Source: Cristatella mucedo (taxonomy: Eukaryota > Bryozoa > Phylactolaemata > Cristatellidae). From it: DNA of 64,000 nucleotides. The notes under the pieces were generated by a model. It was given only the letters and a program-made list of their open reading frames with translations, did no database searches and was not told the DNA's origin. The stretch spans positions 531,001 to 595,000 of the forward strand of contig WPIO01000057.1 in assembly GCA_009760855.2 (NCBI GenBank), read 5' to 3'. Each line of letters begins with the position of its first letter. Position 1 is the first letter of the stretch. Below are positions 1 to 11,146 of the stretch, piece after piece. A program made the position numbers and the translations under genes.

Positions 1-1090
1 CGGATTTCATGCTTTAAACGTTTTACTATCCAAGTGCTTTAGAAAAAGGAAATGTGTTGCTTATGCCTCTAATAGAAATTACTTGGAATAGGTGGCGAAA
101 ATTCAAATTTCCGTCATCGTAGCTGCATAGGATGTCCTGGGTTACACGACTGAGGGCAGTTTCAGTGGAGTGCTGTCGCTTGAATCTCGACTGGAATGTC
201 AACGTTGTGACGGTCGCCTTTAGTTCGACAAAGCGATCGCGTTGCAGATTGTGCGTTCGGCTCCGCTGTACGATTTTGGCCAGGCTTCAAAACTTGGGCG
301 CAGACAAACAAGTTACTGTTCCTTTTTTCGTCAGGTAGGCCCCACTCTTTCAATCGCTTAGCTGCACCACGCCGCTTCCAGCAGTCTGCCTGAGCCCTGA
401 GTGAGTCTGAGTCTGCCCGTGCACTGAAATACTAGGGTACTTTCTTTCGGCTCGACGCTGAAAAACTGACTGGCCCTTGCTGCTGGCAGCACAGGACTTG
501 CACTCATAGACCTGATTGGGCCGATGGGCCGGCAGTGATCTACCCGCACTGCTGGCTACAAGCACGAGTTGCTGAGCAGTTCATTCTGCCACGTACTCGC
601 ATCCATCTTCGCATTTATTCGCCGCTTATTTTCTGTGGATCACATTCGCCATCTCGTAGCTCACCTCGCTACGGCGGCGCATTCACAGTTTTATGTGCAA
701 AGGCGGAGCGAGAACTGTCATCTGTGGACAACACCTACAGAATCTGTACGTGGGGCAACAAGATCTCTCAAGATTTTCGTATAGGCAGGGCTAAACCGGC
801 CATTCGGGAAAATCTGTAGCGAAAAATCGTAGTATTATTCAACCCAAATCCGGTCGTTGCTCATAGAGTAGAATTAAGACGCATTCATCGTTAGTGATTG
901 TCAGGGGAGGGGTGGAGCTTAAGAATAGGAGCGGTCCAGGTCGCGGCCCTGCTTTAGAGGGACGGGGCAAATGCCCTTTTGCCCCGTCCCTCCCCCACCA
1001 TTGCTGCTGAAAATGGTTATTTTCCTATCACAGCAAGAGAATTCAAAGAATAGACAAGAGTAGAAATTTGACGTCGACTGAGCCTTTGCA
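1..1090. other. Unassigned flank
   Basis: No gene or repeat family is recognised here. The short ORFs on both strands lack family resemblance and splice context. The only structure seen is the hairpin at 957-992, listed separately. Confidence 0.5.
957..992. repeat. 15-bp stem hairpin, GC-rich
   Basis: The arm GGGACGGGGCAAA (959-971) is exactly complementary to 978-990, and two further base pairs extend the stem to 957-992. The loop is six bases. It could be the end of a small DNA transposon or an isolated hairpin; no target duplication was found. Confidence 0.75.
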
Positions 1091-1117
1091 TTGAGGGTTT
1101 AATGCTATTCCAAATCA

Positions 1118-1180
1118 TTGGTATAGCGCCTTAAGAGAACGTAATCTCAATTCAAGCGCTTCACCTATGCCACTGCAATG
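1118..1180 (-). mobile_element. SINE-B tail fragment
   Basis: This matches, in reverse orientation, the 3' body of the SINE-B copies at 11963, 12325 and 56833 (the AAGAGAACTTAATCTCTATT core and the AGGCGCTTCACATATGCC block, with differences). The tRNA-like head is missing. Confidence 0.55.
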
Positions 1181-1194
1181 CAACGTGTCACGGA

Positions 1195-1312
1195 TCTCCG
1201 TGTGTAACTCCACAAAGATTATATGGGTATTACGCAGGAGAGCTTGTATAGCCCACTCACAGCCTAGGTGGCTTTTGGTAAGCAGTCAGTAGCCATCAGA
1301 CTTTATCTCAAT
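1195..1312 (-). mobile_element. LINE-A 3' end fragment
   Basis: The reverse complement matches the last 120 bases of LINE-A (compare 6980-7095): the GTTGGCTACCGAATGCGTAC region, the TATACAAAACTCTCCTGCGT block, and the terminal segment before the ACATT tail. It is a 5'-truncated antisense insertion. Confidence 0.75.
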
Positions 1313-1327
1313 AATACAACAATAATA

Positions 1328-1340
1328 ATTATATATATAT

Positions 1341-1388
<48 letters not shown>
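1328..1388. repeat. (AT)n microsatellite
   Basis: An about 60-bp AT dinucleotide array with an ATACATACAT interruption, next to the ATT-rich tail of the antisense LINE-B that follows. Confidence 0.9.
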
Positions 1389-1390
<2 letters not shown>

Positions 1391-1399
1391 ACGAAAATA

Positions 1400-2720
1400 A
1401 TAATAATACATTTGATATAGCCCCCTCAAACAACTCAATCTCTTTCTATAACTTTACATTTGCTACTCAAGAAGCATGTTCGAATGGTTAGTGGTCGCAC
1501 GCTCAATAAACAACCAGAATAACGTGGTTAGGGGTGACGTGCACAGGGTCAGCATGCAAGTGTGGTTGGTGGCCGTTTGCCCAGTGTCAGCACGCATAAG
1601 CGAGCACAAGATGAATCACAGGGACCCACTAAATGGTATCGTAAACAGATGTGTTTTAAGTTTCTTTTTAAACGTGGTCAACTCAGCAGACGACGTGACA
1701 CAAGTCGGGAGTGAATTCCGGGCTTTGGGAGCATTATAGTAAAGACACGGTCTCCAAAGGATTTGAGATTTGTACTTGATGTCTTGATGACTATTTGTAT
1801 TTGAGATAAGTATAAGTATACAACTAGATCTCAAAACCCGGGTGGTACGATGCTTAGCCTGGTGGGGGAGTCGATCTAATAGGTAGGCTGGAGCCAGAGA
1901 ATGAAGAGACTTAAAAGTGAATGACAGAACCTTGAATTCGATGACTGATGATGAAGTAAAGTGCTTGACTTGGAGCCAGTGCAGGTCGGCGAGAGGTGGT
2001 GTGATGTGGCAACTGCGACGCTCACGACAGACAAGCCGAGCTGCAGTTTGTTGCACTAGCTGTACGCCCCTGATTGCACAGGCCAGTCGACCAGCAACCA
2101 ATGATGTACATAAGTCAAGTCGGGATGTCACGAATGCATGGACAAACTTGGATGTGGTACCCCTATTTAAGCAAGCCCAAATTTTAGCAATGTTACGTAG
2201 CTGAAAGTAGGCAGACTTGACTCTGGAACTTGTGTGGTTGTCTAATGAATGGTCACTTTGGAACAGGGCACCTAGATTTCGTGCAGATTCAACGGTTCAA
2301 ATGCTGGTAGAGCCGATTTTGAGTGTTAACCTATCCAGTTTCTGAATCCCACTTGGTTCCTCATAACTAGTAAGTTGGTTTTATCATCATTCAATTTAAG
2401 AAAGTTTGCTGCCATACATGTGCGGACGTCATCAATACATGCAGCAAGGGATTTGAGAGAATTCGACGTACTGCGGGGCCTGAGAGGGATCAAAGCAACT
2501 GAGTCTCATTTGCATAGAAGTAAAAACCTACATTGTGCCTGGCAATCACGTCGGCAAGAGGAAGACTATAAGCCGTGAAAAGAATAGGACAAAGCACAGA
2601 GCCCGTGGAACCTCCTATTTCAGAGGCTCCTCGGATGATCTTCGTCTATTCACATCAATACTTTGGAGTCTCCCACAATGCTCGACCCCACGACCTCTGT
2701 CTTTAAGTCCACTAATCCTG
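1400..2720 (-). mobile_element. LINE-B (L2/CR1-like), 5'-truncated
   Basis: The antisense copy begins with an ATT-rich tail and the 3' signature shared by all LINE-B copies. The complement of 2131-1616 encodes the C-terminal part of the ORF2-type protein, with SRLD, CRERRSCHITP, LADLHWL, LPHQAKHRTTR and NSLPTCV motifs that recur in the copies at 10085, 42352 and 63285. The 2380-2700 part matches the copies at 56090-56370 and 63720-63990. Frameshifts and stops make it a fossil. Confidence 0.85.
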
Positions 2721-3939
2721 ACCTTGTTAGAGGCGAAAAACCTTAATCAGAGTGTTAAAGCATCACGCCCCAGAGATCAGTTTTAGGTCTCTTTCCAATC
2801 CTGCCTTCGTCTGTTTCCAACGCACAGTCGCCCTCCATCCAATGTAATCAACGATCGCACGATCGCTGCTTGTACGCAAATGAAGATAAGAGACGAGTAT
2901 GCACTTTCGTTCGATCCTTCTCTGCCTTCCGCCTTGTCAAACTCTCTCTTACGTTGAATACTCCCGGCATCCGCTCCTTGATGGTGGCAGCCGAGTTTGT
3001 CAAATGAAATGACGAAAAACTAGCGTCGCTGGCTTCATGTACAGCTGTTTATTAATTGCGTGTTTTTTTAGCACACCTTTAGGTCACTCAATTCTCTTAG
3101 TCTTTGCCACATGGCTGACTTACCTGCACATCAGCTTCTAGTCACCTTACCCTCGCGTCTGACTCTGCTGATTAGTTGGGCCCCTAATCTCTCATTTTTT
3201 GCACAGCGTGTCTTCAGCCGCTTCAGCTGTAAAAGCTTGAAAATGCTCGAAACTCTCGATTTGACAAATTTCTTAACTTTTTCCTGCACACTTCGCTTTG
3301 ACCGAGTTAATTTTATGTTTTTGCTTAAGCCTTAGGAACTAGTGGGCTTGAATTTTTCCCTGTGTGCTTTGAGAGATTTTCTGAGTATTGAGCCGATCGA
3401 AGGTCCTGGCGTTACGCCGGTAGTGCTCCCTTCTAGGCTTTCATTTGCTGGTCTAAGCATCGTACTTGGGTGCTTTTGCATGCTTGCCTGGACAGGATAC
3501 GGCCGTTGACTCGTGATTTTTGCTCGTCTTTCCGGTAGCTGTAAAGCCCCTCATTATCTAATCATCATTATTTTATACAGCTACATACACACTGAATCGG
3601 CTGGAATGAGCCTAATGAAAGTATAAGTTGTTGAAATGCACTCTTGTGATTAGGACTTCGCGTGGGAAAGTCGAAGCTCTTTGTGCCCGGTAACCCCTTT
3701 AACCCTTTAATCCTTTGCCTAGCCCCTCGTGACCTCAGAGCTGGGCTTGCTGAACCCGATCGGGAACAGCTCGAACTTGGATCACGTGCTCTGGAGCTTC
3801 CTATCTAAAAGTGTGGTCTAGGTCAACCGATACAGACTGCTGCTTCTGATGAATTTCAGGATTTGATTTAGGGATCAAGGTTACGACACTCTTACGACTC
3901 GTAAGTTTAAAGCGCTAAATAGTACTTGCTGCGGTAGTA
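2721..3939. other. Unassigned; possible LINE-A 5' flank
   Basis: No recognisable gene. The segment directly before 3940 may include the untranslated leader of the LINE-A that follows, but no second copy of that leader is available in the window to define its 5' end. Confidence 0.4.
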
Positions 3940-6900
3940 GCCCACCCGCTGTAGCCCAGCACGTTGTGAAACGTCGTCCCACGGCCGTTACCAAGGTCCA
4001 ATTCAAATTCGAAGAGCCAGCGTCCACCGGGCCGGACGCAAACGGTAGAGAATACGAGCCACTTCATCGCCGTCGCCCAGTTGTTGGACAGCCTCTTAAA
4101 TTCCGCCAACTAAATTTCCGCTCACTAAAAACCAAGGGGTTACTTATCCGCGATCAGGTGGTCCAGGAGAAGCTAGATGCATTTCTGCTTACCGAAACCT
4201 GGATGACGCCTTGTTCCAGCAGCTGTATTTCCGAGACCACCCCACCCGGGTTCTCATTCTATCAGTCCATGCGTTCTGACAAGGTTGGTGGCGGGGTTGC
4301 AGTTGTTGTTCGCGAATCGTTTGGCTATAAAATGTGCAGTTTCTCGCATGGGTCATCGTTTGAATCGGTTGCTATCAGGTCTTCATCAAAGACAATGCCT
4401 CTCACCGTTGCGATATATCGACCTCCTGGCTGTCTAAACTTGCTTATAGAGGATTTTTCAGAGTTCCTCGCTAAAATATTTGTGTGACAGGCCGTTACTG
4501 ATTGTAGGAGACTTCAATATTCACGTTGACAACCCTAGCAACAGCCAGGTCCGCTCATTTCTTGACTGTCTGGAGAATTTTGGTTTGGCCCAACACGTTA
4601 ATCATAGCACCCACGTCGGTGGCCACATTCTAGATCTTGTGATCACTAAGGATGTCCTCCCCACTGACTTTGTGGTGTGCCCACTGACCCTCTCAGATCA
4701 GTGTTCGGTCTCGTTTACTGTTCCTGCTCCCTCGTACGTGCAGGGCAATGTCGAATTTGCCAAACGACGTAACTTACAAAGCATTGACATGGACAAGTTT
4801 TTGAAATCTGCTTGTGATGTAGGCCTTCTTGATCTGCATTCAGACTCGACCGGCAGCCTCGATACCCTCACTGATGCGATGAACATGACACTCAGGAGTG
4901 CTCTTGACAAGCATGCTCCCGTTCGCTCTATCCGTGTTCAAAGTCGTCGAGATTGCTTTCAATTTACAAAAAAAACTCCTTAAGATGCGCCGTGTTAAGC
5001 GCAGGCTGGAACGTCGTTTCAAGAAATCGGGGTCTGGGGCAGACCTAGTCAATTTTAAAGACTTCCTTCGAGTTTACACCCGAAAGCTTTAAAAAGCCAG
5101 GGCTTCTTTTTTCATTAGAAAACTGAATTCCTGCCAGTCGGACACTAAACAGATTTATAAGACAGTAAACTATTTACTGGCCAATGCTGTGAGGTCTGAC
5201 TCCCCAGATATTAAGGGCTCAGCCGAAAAGTTTTCAGCCTTCTTTACTGAAAAAATTGTGCACATTCGTGCCTCCATTAAGCCCCCTCCGACCAAAGCAA
5301 TCGCCGTTCCTCAACCTGTGACCTTTCTTAAAAGGTTCTCCGATGTTTCTGCCTGTGATGAGGCTGCCTTAATAAGGTCTAGCAAAAAGAGCTCGTCTCC
5401 TGAAGACCCTATACCTTCATCTCTGTGGTCTTCACTTGCAGACCAACTTAGCCCTGCCATAACAAAGATTTTTAATGCTTCTTTGGGAAAAGAGGTCGTC
5501 CCCAAGTCCTTCAAATCGGCAATCATTAGACCTATTCTTAAAATGCCTGGATTAGACACAGAGGTCCTTGCAAACTATCGTCCAGTTTCCCTTCTTCCGT
5601 TCTTATCAAAGATTCTTGAAAAAATTGTTGCTAAGCAGCTAGTTGAACATATTGAAAATAATGGAATGTCAGAAACATTTCAATCAGGTTGCAAGAGGCA
5701 GCACTCTACTGAAACTGCTCTCCTCCGTGTTAACAATGACATTCTGCGTGGCAACGACGACGGGAATGTCACTGCCTTAGCTCTGCTAGATCTGTCTGCT
5801 GCCTTCGACACCATTGATCACGAAGTTCTGCTTGAACGATTGAGAACAACGATCGGTCTGGCAGACGAAGCACTGGCGTGGTTTAAATCATACTTGTCTG
5901 ATCGTGTTCAATCCGTGTCGTGTGGGGGTCAGGTCTCAGACATGAGAAGGGTCACCTGTGGAGTCCCTCAAGGGTCTTTACTTGGTCCCTTGCTGTTCTC
6001 TATTTATACGCAACCTCTGGGAAAAGTGATTAAGGCCCATGGAATAGGATATCACTTCTATGTTGACGATACTCAGTTGTATTTGTAATTTAAACCGTCG
6101 GAATCTGCTGCAGCAACTGAGAAACTGAATGCTTGCCTTGCCGATATTCGATCCTGGATGTCGGAAAACTTCCTGAAATTAAATGACGATAAAACCGAAC
6201 TGCTTCTCATAGGACAGCCTAAGCGTGTGGCTGGATTAAAAGGCTTTGCTGTTCTAATAGGTGATGCTATTGGGCGACCTTCACCACGTGCTCGCAATCT
6301 AGGTGTCGTGTTCGACAGCTGCCTCAATTTCAAAAGCTTCATTCAGAAGACTGCCTCTACAGCTAGCCATCACATCCGATCCCTATCCAAGATTAGAAGC
6401 TGTCTTCCACCGTGGCTTGTAAAAAATTTAACTAGCTCTTTAGTTCTGTCTCGGCTTGATTATTGTAATTCCCTTTTGGCTGGGCTGCCAAAGAAAGCTA
6501 TTATGCCACTACAGCGGACTATGAATATGGCTGCAAGGCTGGTCTTCAAGTCCCAGAGGTCTGAGCACGTGTCACCTTTGCTGAAAGAGCTAGGATGGTT
6601 GCCGGTTGAGCAAAGGATACAGAGCAAAGTTCTTACGCTGACCCACAAGGCCCGCCACGGCTTGGCTCCTTCGTACCTAGCTGAACTGCTGCATCAGTTT
6701 CAGCCTGTTCGCGCCCTCAGGTCCTGTGTGGACAATAAATTAGCTGTCCCATTCCTCCGCCTAAAGACAGTTGGCGACAGAAGCTTTAGCTCTGCAGGTC
6801 CTAGACTGTGGAACTCGCTTCCACAATTCTTGCGCAACGACATCTACTCTCCAACCGCCGACTATGGCACATCTTTTTCAGCGGTCCTGAACTGCTACTT

Positions 6901-7118
6901 CTATGCTACGCACTACCTCAACTGCTCTCCTAACTCTGCTTTGCTTCCCACTTTCTCTTTGTTGCGTGAGACGAAGTCTGTTGGCTACCGAATGCGTACC
7001 GAAAGGCTTAGGCTTATGCTGTGAGTGCGCTATACAAAACTCTCCTGCGTAACACCCACATGGTCTTTATGACTTTGTGGAGTTACTGACTGAGATACAT
7101 TACATTACATTATATTAG
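3940..7118 (+). mobile_element. LINE-A, near full-length L2/CR1-like retrotransposon
   Basis: A sense-strand non-LTR retrotransposon with an apurinic-type endonuclease, a reverse transcriptase and a C-terminal region, ending in a short 3' untranslated segment and an ACATTACATTACATT tail (about 7093-7115). At least ten truncated copies with the same 3' end occur in the window. It reverse-transcribes its own RNA at a nicked genomic target, as the L2/CR1 group is known to do. The 5' boundary is uncertain because no other copy reaches it. The coding region is broken, so this copy is inactive. Confidence 0.92.
3966..7024 (+). pseudogene. LINE-A endonuclease/reverse transcriptase pseudogene
   Basis: Endonuclease motifs are in order: an N-terminal LNFRSLKTKG segment, TETWM, GGGVAVVVRE, VAIYRPPG, then in another frame VGDFNIH, DLVIT and LSDQ. 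Most relatives have SDH at the last position, so the catalytic His looks lost. The reverse transcriptase follows from 5189: NYRPVSLLPFLSKILEK, LLDLSAAFDTIDH, GVPQGSLLGP and the catalytic YVDD box near 6060. Lesions: a frameshift near 4480, a frameshift at the A8 run 4968-4975, and in-frame TAA stops at 5090-5092 and 6086-6088. The 6158-7024 part is the C-terminal region (SRLDYCNSLLAGLP, WLPVEQRIQSKVL, GPRLWNSLP), which is the portion most often retained in other copies. Confidence 0.92.
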
Positions 7119-7382
7119 GCATAGTAATGAGCCTGCCACACAATCATGCCCATGATTTTACAGTAGCGCTTAAGTTATGAGAAGTATCCCACGAGTTAAT
7201 GCTCATTATGAAGGACATCCTTACTAATGGACATACTTCCTCGTCAGCTAATGAGCCACTTCACTCATAAATCCATTAACGAAATTGAGATAGTTACAGT
7301 ATATCTTAGCGGGGCTGCAAATCGCGGGAAAGTGCCAGACTTGAACTACTGTCACGCGGTATTTTCACTAATATTTTCAGTT
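7119..7382. other. Unassigned spacer
   Basis: AT-rich sequence between LINE-A and the first antisense SINE-A. No repeat or gene recognised. Confidence 0.4.
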
Positions 7383-7552
7383 AAATTAAATAAATAAATT
7401 TTAGCTGATTTACCAGCTTCTTTTATATAGCGGCGCACACTTTTGTGGCGATCACCGCCACTTGCAGTGGACGATAAAGGATCGTCCCACTGCACGATTC
7501 GAACCCACCACCTGGGACGTGAAGAGCCACCGCGTTTACCTCCTGGATGAAT
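7383..7552 (-). mobile_element. SINE-A copy 1
   Basis: Antisense tRNA-derived SINE. The complement shows a B-box-like GGGTTCGAATC, the AGTGGCGGTGATCGCC body and an (ATTT)n/AAATAAAT tail. It is more diverged than later copies; the head hairpin is partly lost. Confidence 0.8.
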
Positions 7553-7886
7553 TTAATGCGACCATGAGCAAATTAAAAATATATCATTCGGAATTTAGAT
7601 CTCATCCTTTGTATCTTGCACCGTGATATTTGCTATTTCGGTTCCTCTCTTTTTACTGCACTTAAAGCAAAATCTGTAATGAGAAATATTTTCTGCTCTA
7701 TTGGGCTACAGTGACAAGGATATTAAATAGCACAGGCACACTGGCTTTCCAAACCACAAATGGTAGGGTCATCTTTTACTACTGTGATACTTTTCATGGA
7801 GCCTTTCTTTTATGACCAGCAGGCAGTAGAAACGCTTTTGTGAATGACATAGGCAACATGATTGCCACGACCTTTGTATTTTCATT
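7553..7886. other. Unassigned spacer
   Basis: No recognisable feature between two antisense SINE-A copies. Confidence 0.4.
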
Positions 7887-8072
7887 GTAAATAAATAAAT
7901 AAATCCTAGCTGATTCAACAGCCTCTTTTTATAGCGACAAAAGAGCCTTTAAGGCTATCATCACCGCTTGAAGTAGCGATAAAGGATCGCCCACCGCAGG
8001 AATCAAACCCACGACCTCGGGACCGAGGTTATGAAAGCAACCGCCTTACCTAGTGCGCCATCACGGCTCACT
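7887..8072 (-). mobile_element. SINE-A copy 2
   Basis: Nearly complete antisense SINE-A: AAATAAATAAATAAAT tail, the TATAGCGACA and AAAGGCTATCA body, the GGATCGCCCACCGCAGGAAT block, and the tRNA-like head ending GCCATCACGGCTCAC. Confidence 0.88.
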
Positions 8073-8125
8073 ATAGACACTCACAAGCACACACCAACTC
8101 ACATCGCTCGGTCTTATCTCTAAAA

Positions 8126-8280
8126 AACTAGATGATTTAACATCCTCTTTTTGTATAGCGACAGAAGAACCTTAAAGGCTATCACCCCCACTTACAGCAG
8201 CAATAAAGCATCGCCCACAACAGGATTCGAACCCACGACCTCGGCGCCGAGGTAGCAACAGCCTTATCTAACTCTAGGGA
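8126..8280 (-). mobile_element. SINE-A copy 3
   Basis: Antisense SINE-A with the same block order as copy 2 and a complete GGATTCGAACCCACGACCTC box region. The 5' head is slightly truncated. Copies 1 to 3 lie in one orientation within 900 bp. Confidence 0.85.
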
Positions 8281-9549
8281 TCGTCGAAGCTTTTAGTATA
8301 GCACAGTCAGCATTGAAAAAGGGTCCCTTTTCCTGTCAATGCGGAATCCTTGTATGCAGTGGCAAGATCAGTACAACCTGTAGCACAGTCTCTGTTGAGA
8401 GATTCTGATCAGTAATCTGCCGCTCGCAAGGTGTCATAAATGCAACAGAATATCCACTGTTCATGAGGACTAAATCCAGATGCTTGTGGAAACTGTAGAT
8501 GCACTCTCGCTGCATCGCGACTCGGCGGGCTTACATTTTTTGTAATGGTATTCACGAGAGGTCGTGCATTGATTTTTAACAGATGCGATTTTAATCATAT
8601 TAGGTTGCTGCAATGCATTTGCTCTCTAAACATATAATACTGTTATTCTTTACTCGTACTTCGACGAAATAGCTCATTTAGTTGAGGGCGAGAATGGTTC
8701 CTTAATGATGAACGCACTGCGAGGCCATTGCTCGTGTTGGAAGCACATAAATGGTGGGCCATGCCTTGACATTGCATTTAAGTCCAGTTAGGAATTGAAC
8801 AGACTACTAGAGTTTCTAGCATGCGGTGAGCCCTTCAACGCATAGGGTGGCCTGTTGCTGCTGTTGGACTGATAGCACACTAACATATACATAAGCAAGG
8901 GGTTTCTGGCTTTGTTTTTGCGTCTGCCGAAAGTAATAATGCTTCGGATTTCATGCTTGACAAGCTGTAAATACTTCCTTAAAGAAACGGCGCAGTAGAT
9001 TGCTCTAATAAGCGAGTTCTACTACCTAGCTTAGGATCCAAGGTCTGTTAACTGGACGTCTGTTTTGGCTGACAAGAACGACTAGCGTACCGATCAGCAG
9101 ACGTCAAGCGAATGTGGTCGGAATACGTCGAGCAACTGCAAGCTCTTACGCCTCCGCAGGTTCAGCCTTCGATTCGCCAGCATTCTGTTGAGGGATGAAG
9201 GGCCTCGATCTTTCTGTTTCAAGATCCTTCGAGTCACTGCCGAAGGGTTATCGCAAATGATATGACGAAGTCAAGCTCCCTTCTGAGGACAGTGCTTGAG
9301 CAGAAGATTCATGGTCAGCCAATGCTGCAGATGCTGAAATGGTGCCCAGTCTGGACGCAAAGTCTGCAACAAGCACCTTTCTCCAACAGATTCGCAATTC
9401 TCTCGTGAGGCGGCTGAAAGTGCACGACATTTGATTGCTAGTATTTCCGAAAAAGGGAAAGGCCCGGCCGGCAAAGATCGGCTGATCCAACGGCCCCATA
9501 CGTATCACAGCAGAAAAGTCTTTGCGGCTACCTCCCCCCCCCCCCAGAT
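8281..9549. other. Unassigned region
   Basis: No gene or repeat family recognised. A C-rich run ends just before the hairpin pair at 9550. Confidence 0.4.
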
Positions 9550-9608
9550 TGCAGGGGGCAATCGAAGATTGCCCCCTGCAGGATACTATTCACCACCTGG
9601 GTGGTGAA
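9550..9608. repeat. Two adjacent perfect hairpins
   Basis: The first has a 14-bp stem, TGCAGGGGGCAATC (9550-9563) pairing with 9567-9580 around a GAA loop. The second has a 9-bp stem, TTCACCACC (9589-9597) pairing with 9600-9608 around TG. They are 8 bp apart and follow a poly-C run. Function unknown. Confidence 0.8.
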
Positions 9609-9910
9609 CTGTGGTCGTGTAAGCACTTGACGGCAAGCACTCGATTGCATGCACTAGATGCATGCAAGTGCAATTACCCGAGCTGACTCGAAGATCGTGC
9701 AGCAGTGCAGGGAGCCATGCTGACGTTCTGAGGAACACACAGCCCGCGTTTTGCGTGCAAGTAAAAGCGTCGCAATTACTAACAAGAGCACATCAAACAC
9801 CTGAGGCCAAGAAAGTTACCCCTACCCCGTGCAGTCATCAAAAGGGGTGTAAGCAGGCCGACCGTGCCGGGCCACCCGTGCTGCCACTGCCAGCCAATGA
9901 TCAAGAGAAG

Positions 9911-10035
9911 GGGCGTAGGCTAGCGGCTCCTCGAAGGGCGTAGGCTAGCACATTCTCGAAGGGGCGTAGGCTAGCGCCTCCTGAAGGAGGCGTTGGCTAG
10001 AGCACTCTCAAATGGGCGTATGCTAGCGCCAGCTG
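9911..10035. repeat. 26-bp minisatellite, five units
   Basis: Units begin at 9911, 9936, 9962, 9988 and 10014, each starting with a variant of GGGCGTAGGCTAGC and followed by a CTCCTCGAAG-type spacer. The period is 25-26 bp and units diverge toward the 3' side. Confidence 0.85.
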
Positions 10036-10084
10036 GCTGGTTTCACAGGTTTTACCAAAATAGCAAGGCTCAGCAAGACGCATA

Positions 10085-10962
10085 GATTGTGCCTAACCTC
10101 GCTTGGAAGTGCTGCTTCTATTGCATGGCGCCTGCCAGGCGATTACAGCTGGTGCAAAACTCGCAAGCTAGGCTTCTCTGTCGTGAGCGTCACGGTTGCA
10201 GCATCACACCACTTCTCACCGACCTGCACTGGCTCCCAGTCGAGCAAAGGATCGACTTCAAGGTTTTGTCACTCACTTTTAGGTCACTTCATTCTTTGGC
10301 TCCAGCCTATCTCTCAGATCTACTCCCCCACCAGGCCAAGCATCGTACCACCCGCTTTTCGGAATCCAGCAGTCTACCAATGGCTCACCAGGTAAGGCGG
10401 TTGCTTTTCGCGACCTCGGCCCGAGGTCGTGGGTTCTAATCCTGTGGTGGGTGATCCTTTCCCGCCGCTGCAAGTGGTGGTGATAGTCGGCAAGGCTCTT
10501 CTGTCGCTATACAAAAAGAGGCTGCTCAATCAGCTAGTACTTTTTTTTACCAATACCTCATACAAACCTCAAATCCTTTGGAGACCGTGCATTTAGTTCG
10601 TATGCTCCCAAAGCCTGGAACTCACTCCCGATTTCCGTCAGAGCATTCCCCGACTTGACCACATTTAAAAAGACCCTAAAAACACACCTATTTAGGAAGG
10701 CATTTAGTGGGTCCCTGTGATTCGTCCTTCATGTGCTTACACGTACTGACACTATGCATGCTGCCACTAACCACATTTGCATGCTGACCCTGTGCATGTC
10801 ACCCCTAACCATGTTATTCATGTTGTTTGTTTATCAAGCATGATATTTATTACTCACCATTCAATTGAATTTCCCTTTGCAGCAAATGTAAAGCGCCTAG
10901 AAAGAGATTGAGTTCTCTGAGGGCGCTTTATCAAGTGCATTATTATTATGATTATTATTTTT
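10085..10962 (+). mobile_element. LINE-B, 5'-truncated, interrupted by SINE-A
   Basis: Sense copy of the LINE-B C-terminal region: the CRERHGCSITPLLTDLHWLP segment, then LPHQAKHRTTRFSES, then after the SINE the SFGDRAF-type continuation and the shared 3' end AAAGCGCCTAGAAAGAGATT, finishing in an ATTATTATG tail. The reading frame is not intact. Confidence 0.88.
10382..10547 (+). mobile_element. SINE-A copy 4 with target duplication
   Basis: Complete SINE-A inserted in LINE-B. The 7-bp sequence TACCAAT lies directly before it (10375-10381) and after it (10548-10554), as expected for a target-site duplication. The head has an A-box-like GGCTCACCAGGTAAGGCGG and a B-box-like GGGTTCTAATCC, and the copy ends in a short T run. 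Confidence 0.9.
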
Positions 10963-10963
10963 A

Positions 10964-11146
10964 AAAGAATGAAGGGACCTATAAGTGAGTGGTAAATGCT
11001 TGAAGTCAATGCCTTGCTTGACTGGGAGCTTGTGCAAGTCAGCCAGAAGTGGCGTGATGTGGCAACAGCGACGCTCACGACAGACAAGCCTACCTGCAGA
11101 ATTTTGCACGAGCTGATGGCACCTGATTGCACAGGCCGGTAGTCCA
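10964..11146 (-). mobile_element. LINE-B internal fragment
   Basis: An antisense piece of the LINE-B C-terminal region (complement reads CRERRCCHITPLLADLHKLP) abuts the 3' tail of the sense copy, so the two form an imperfect inverted pair. Confidence 0.82.
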
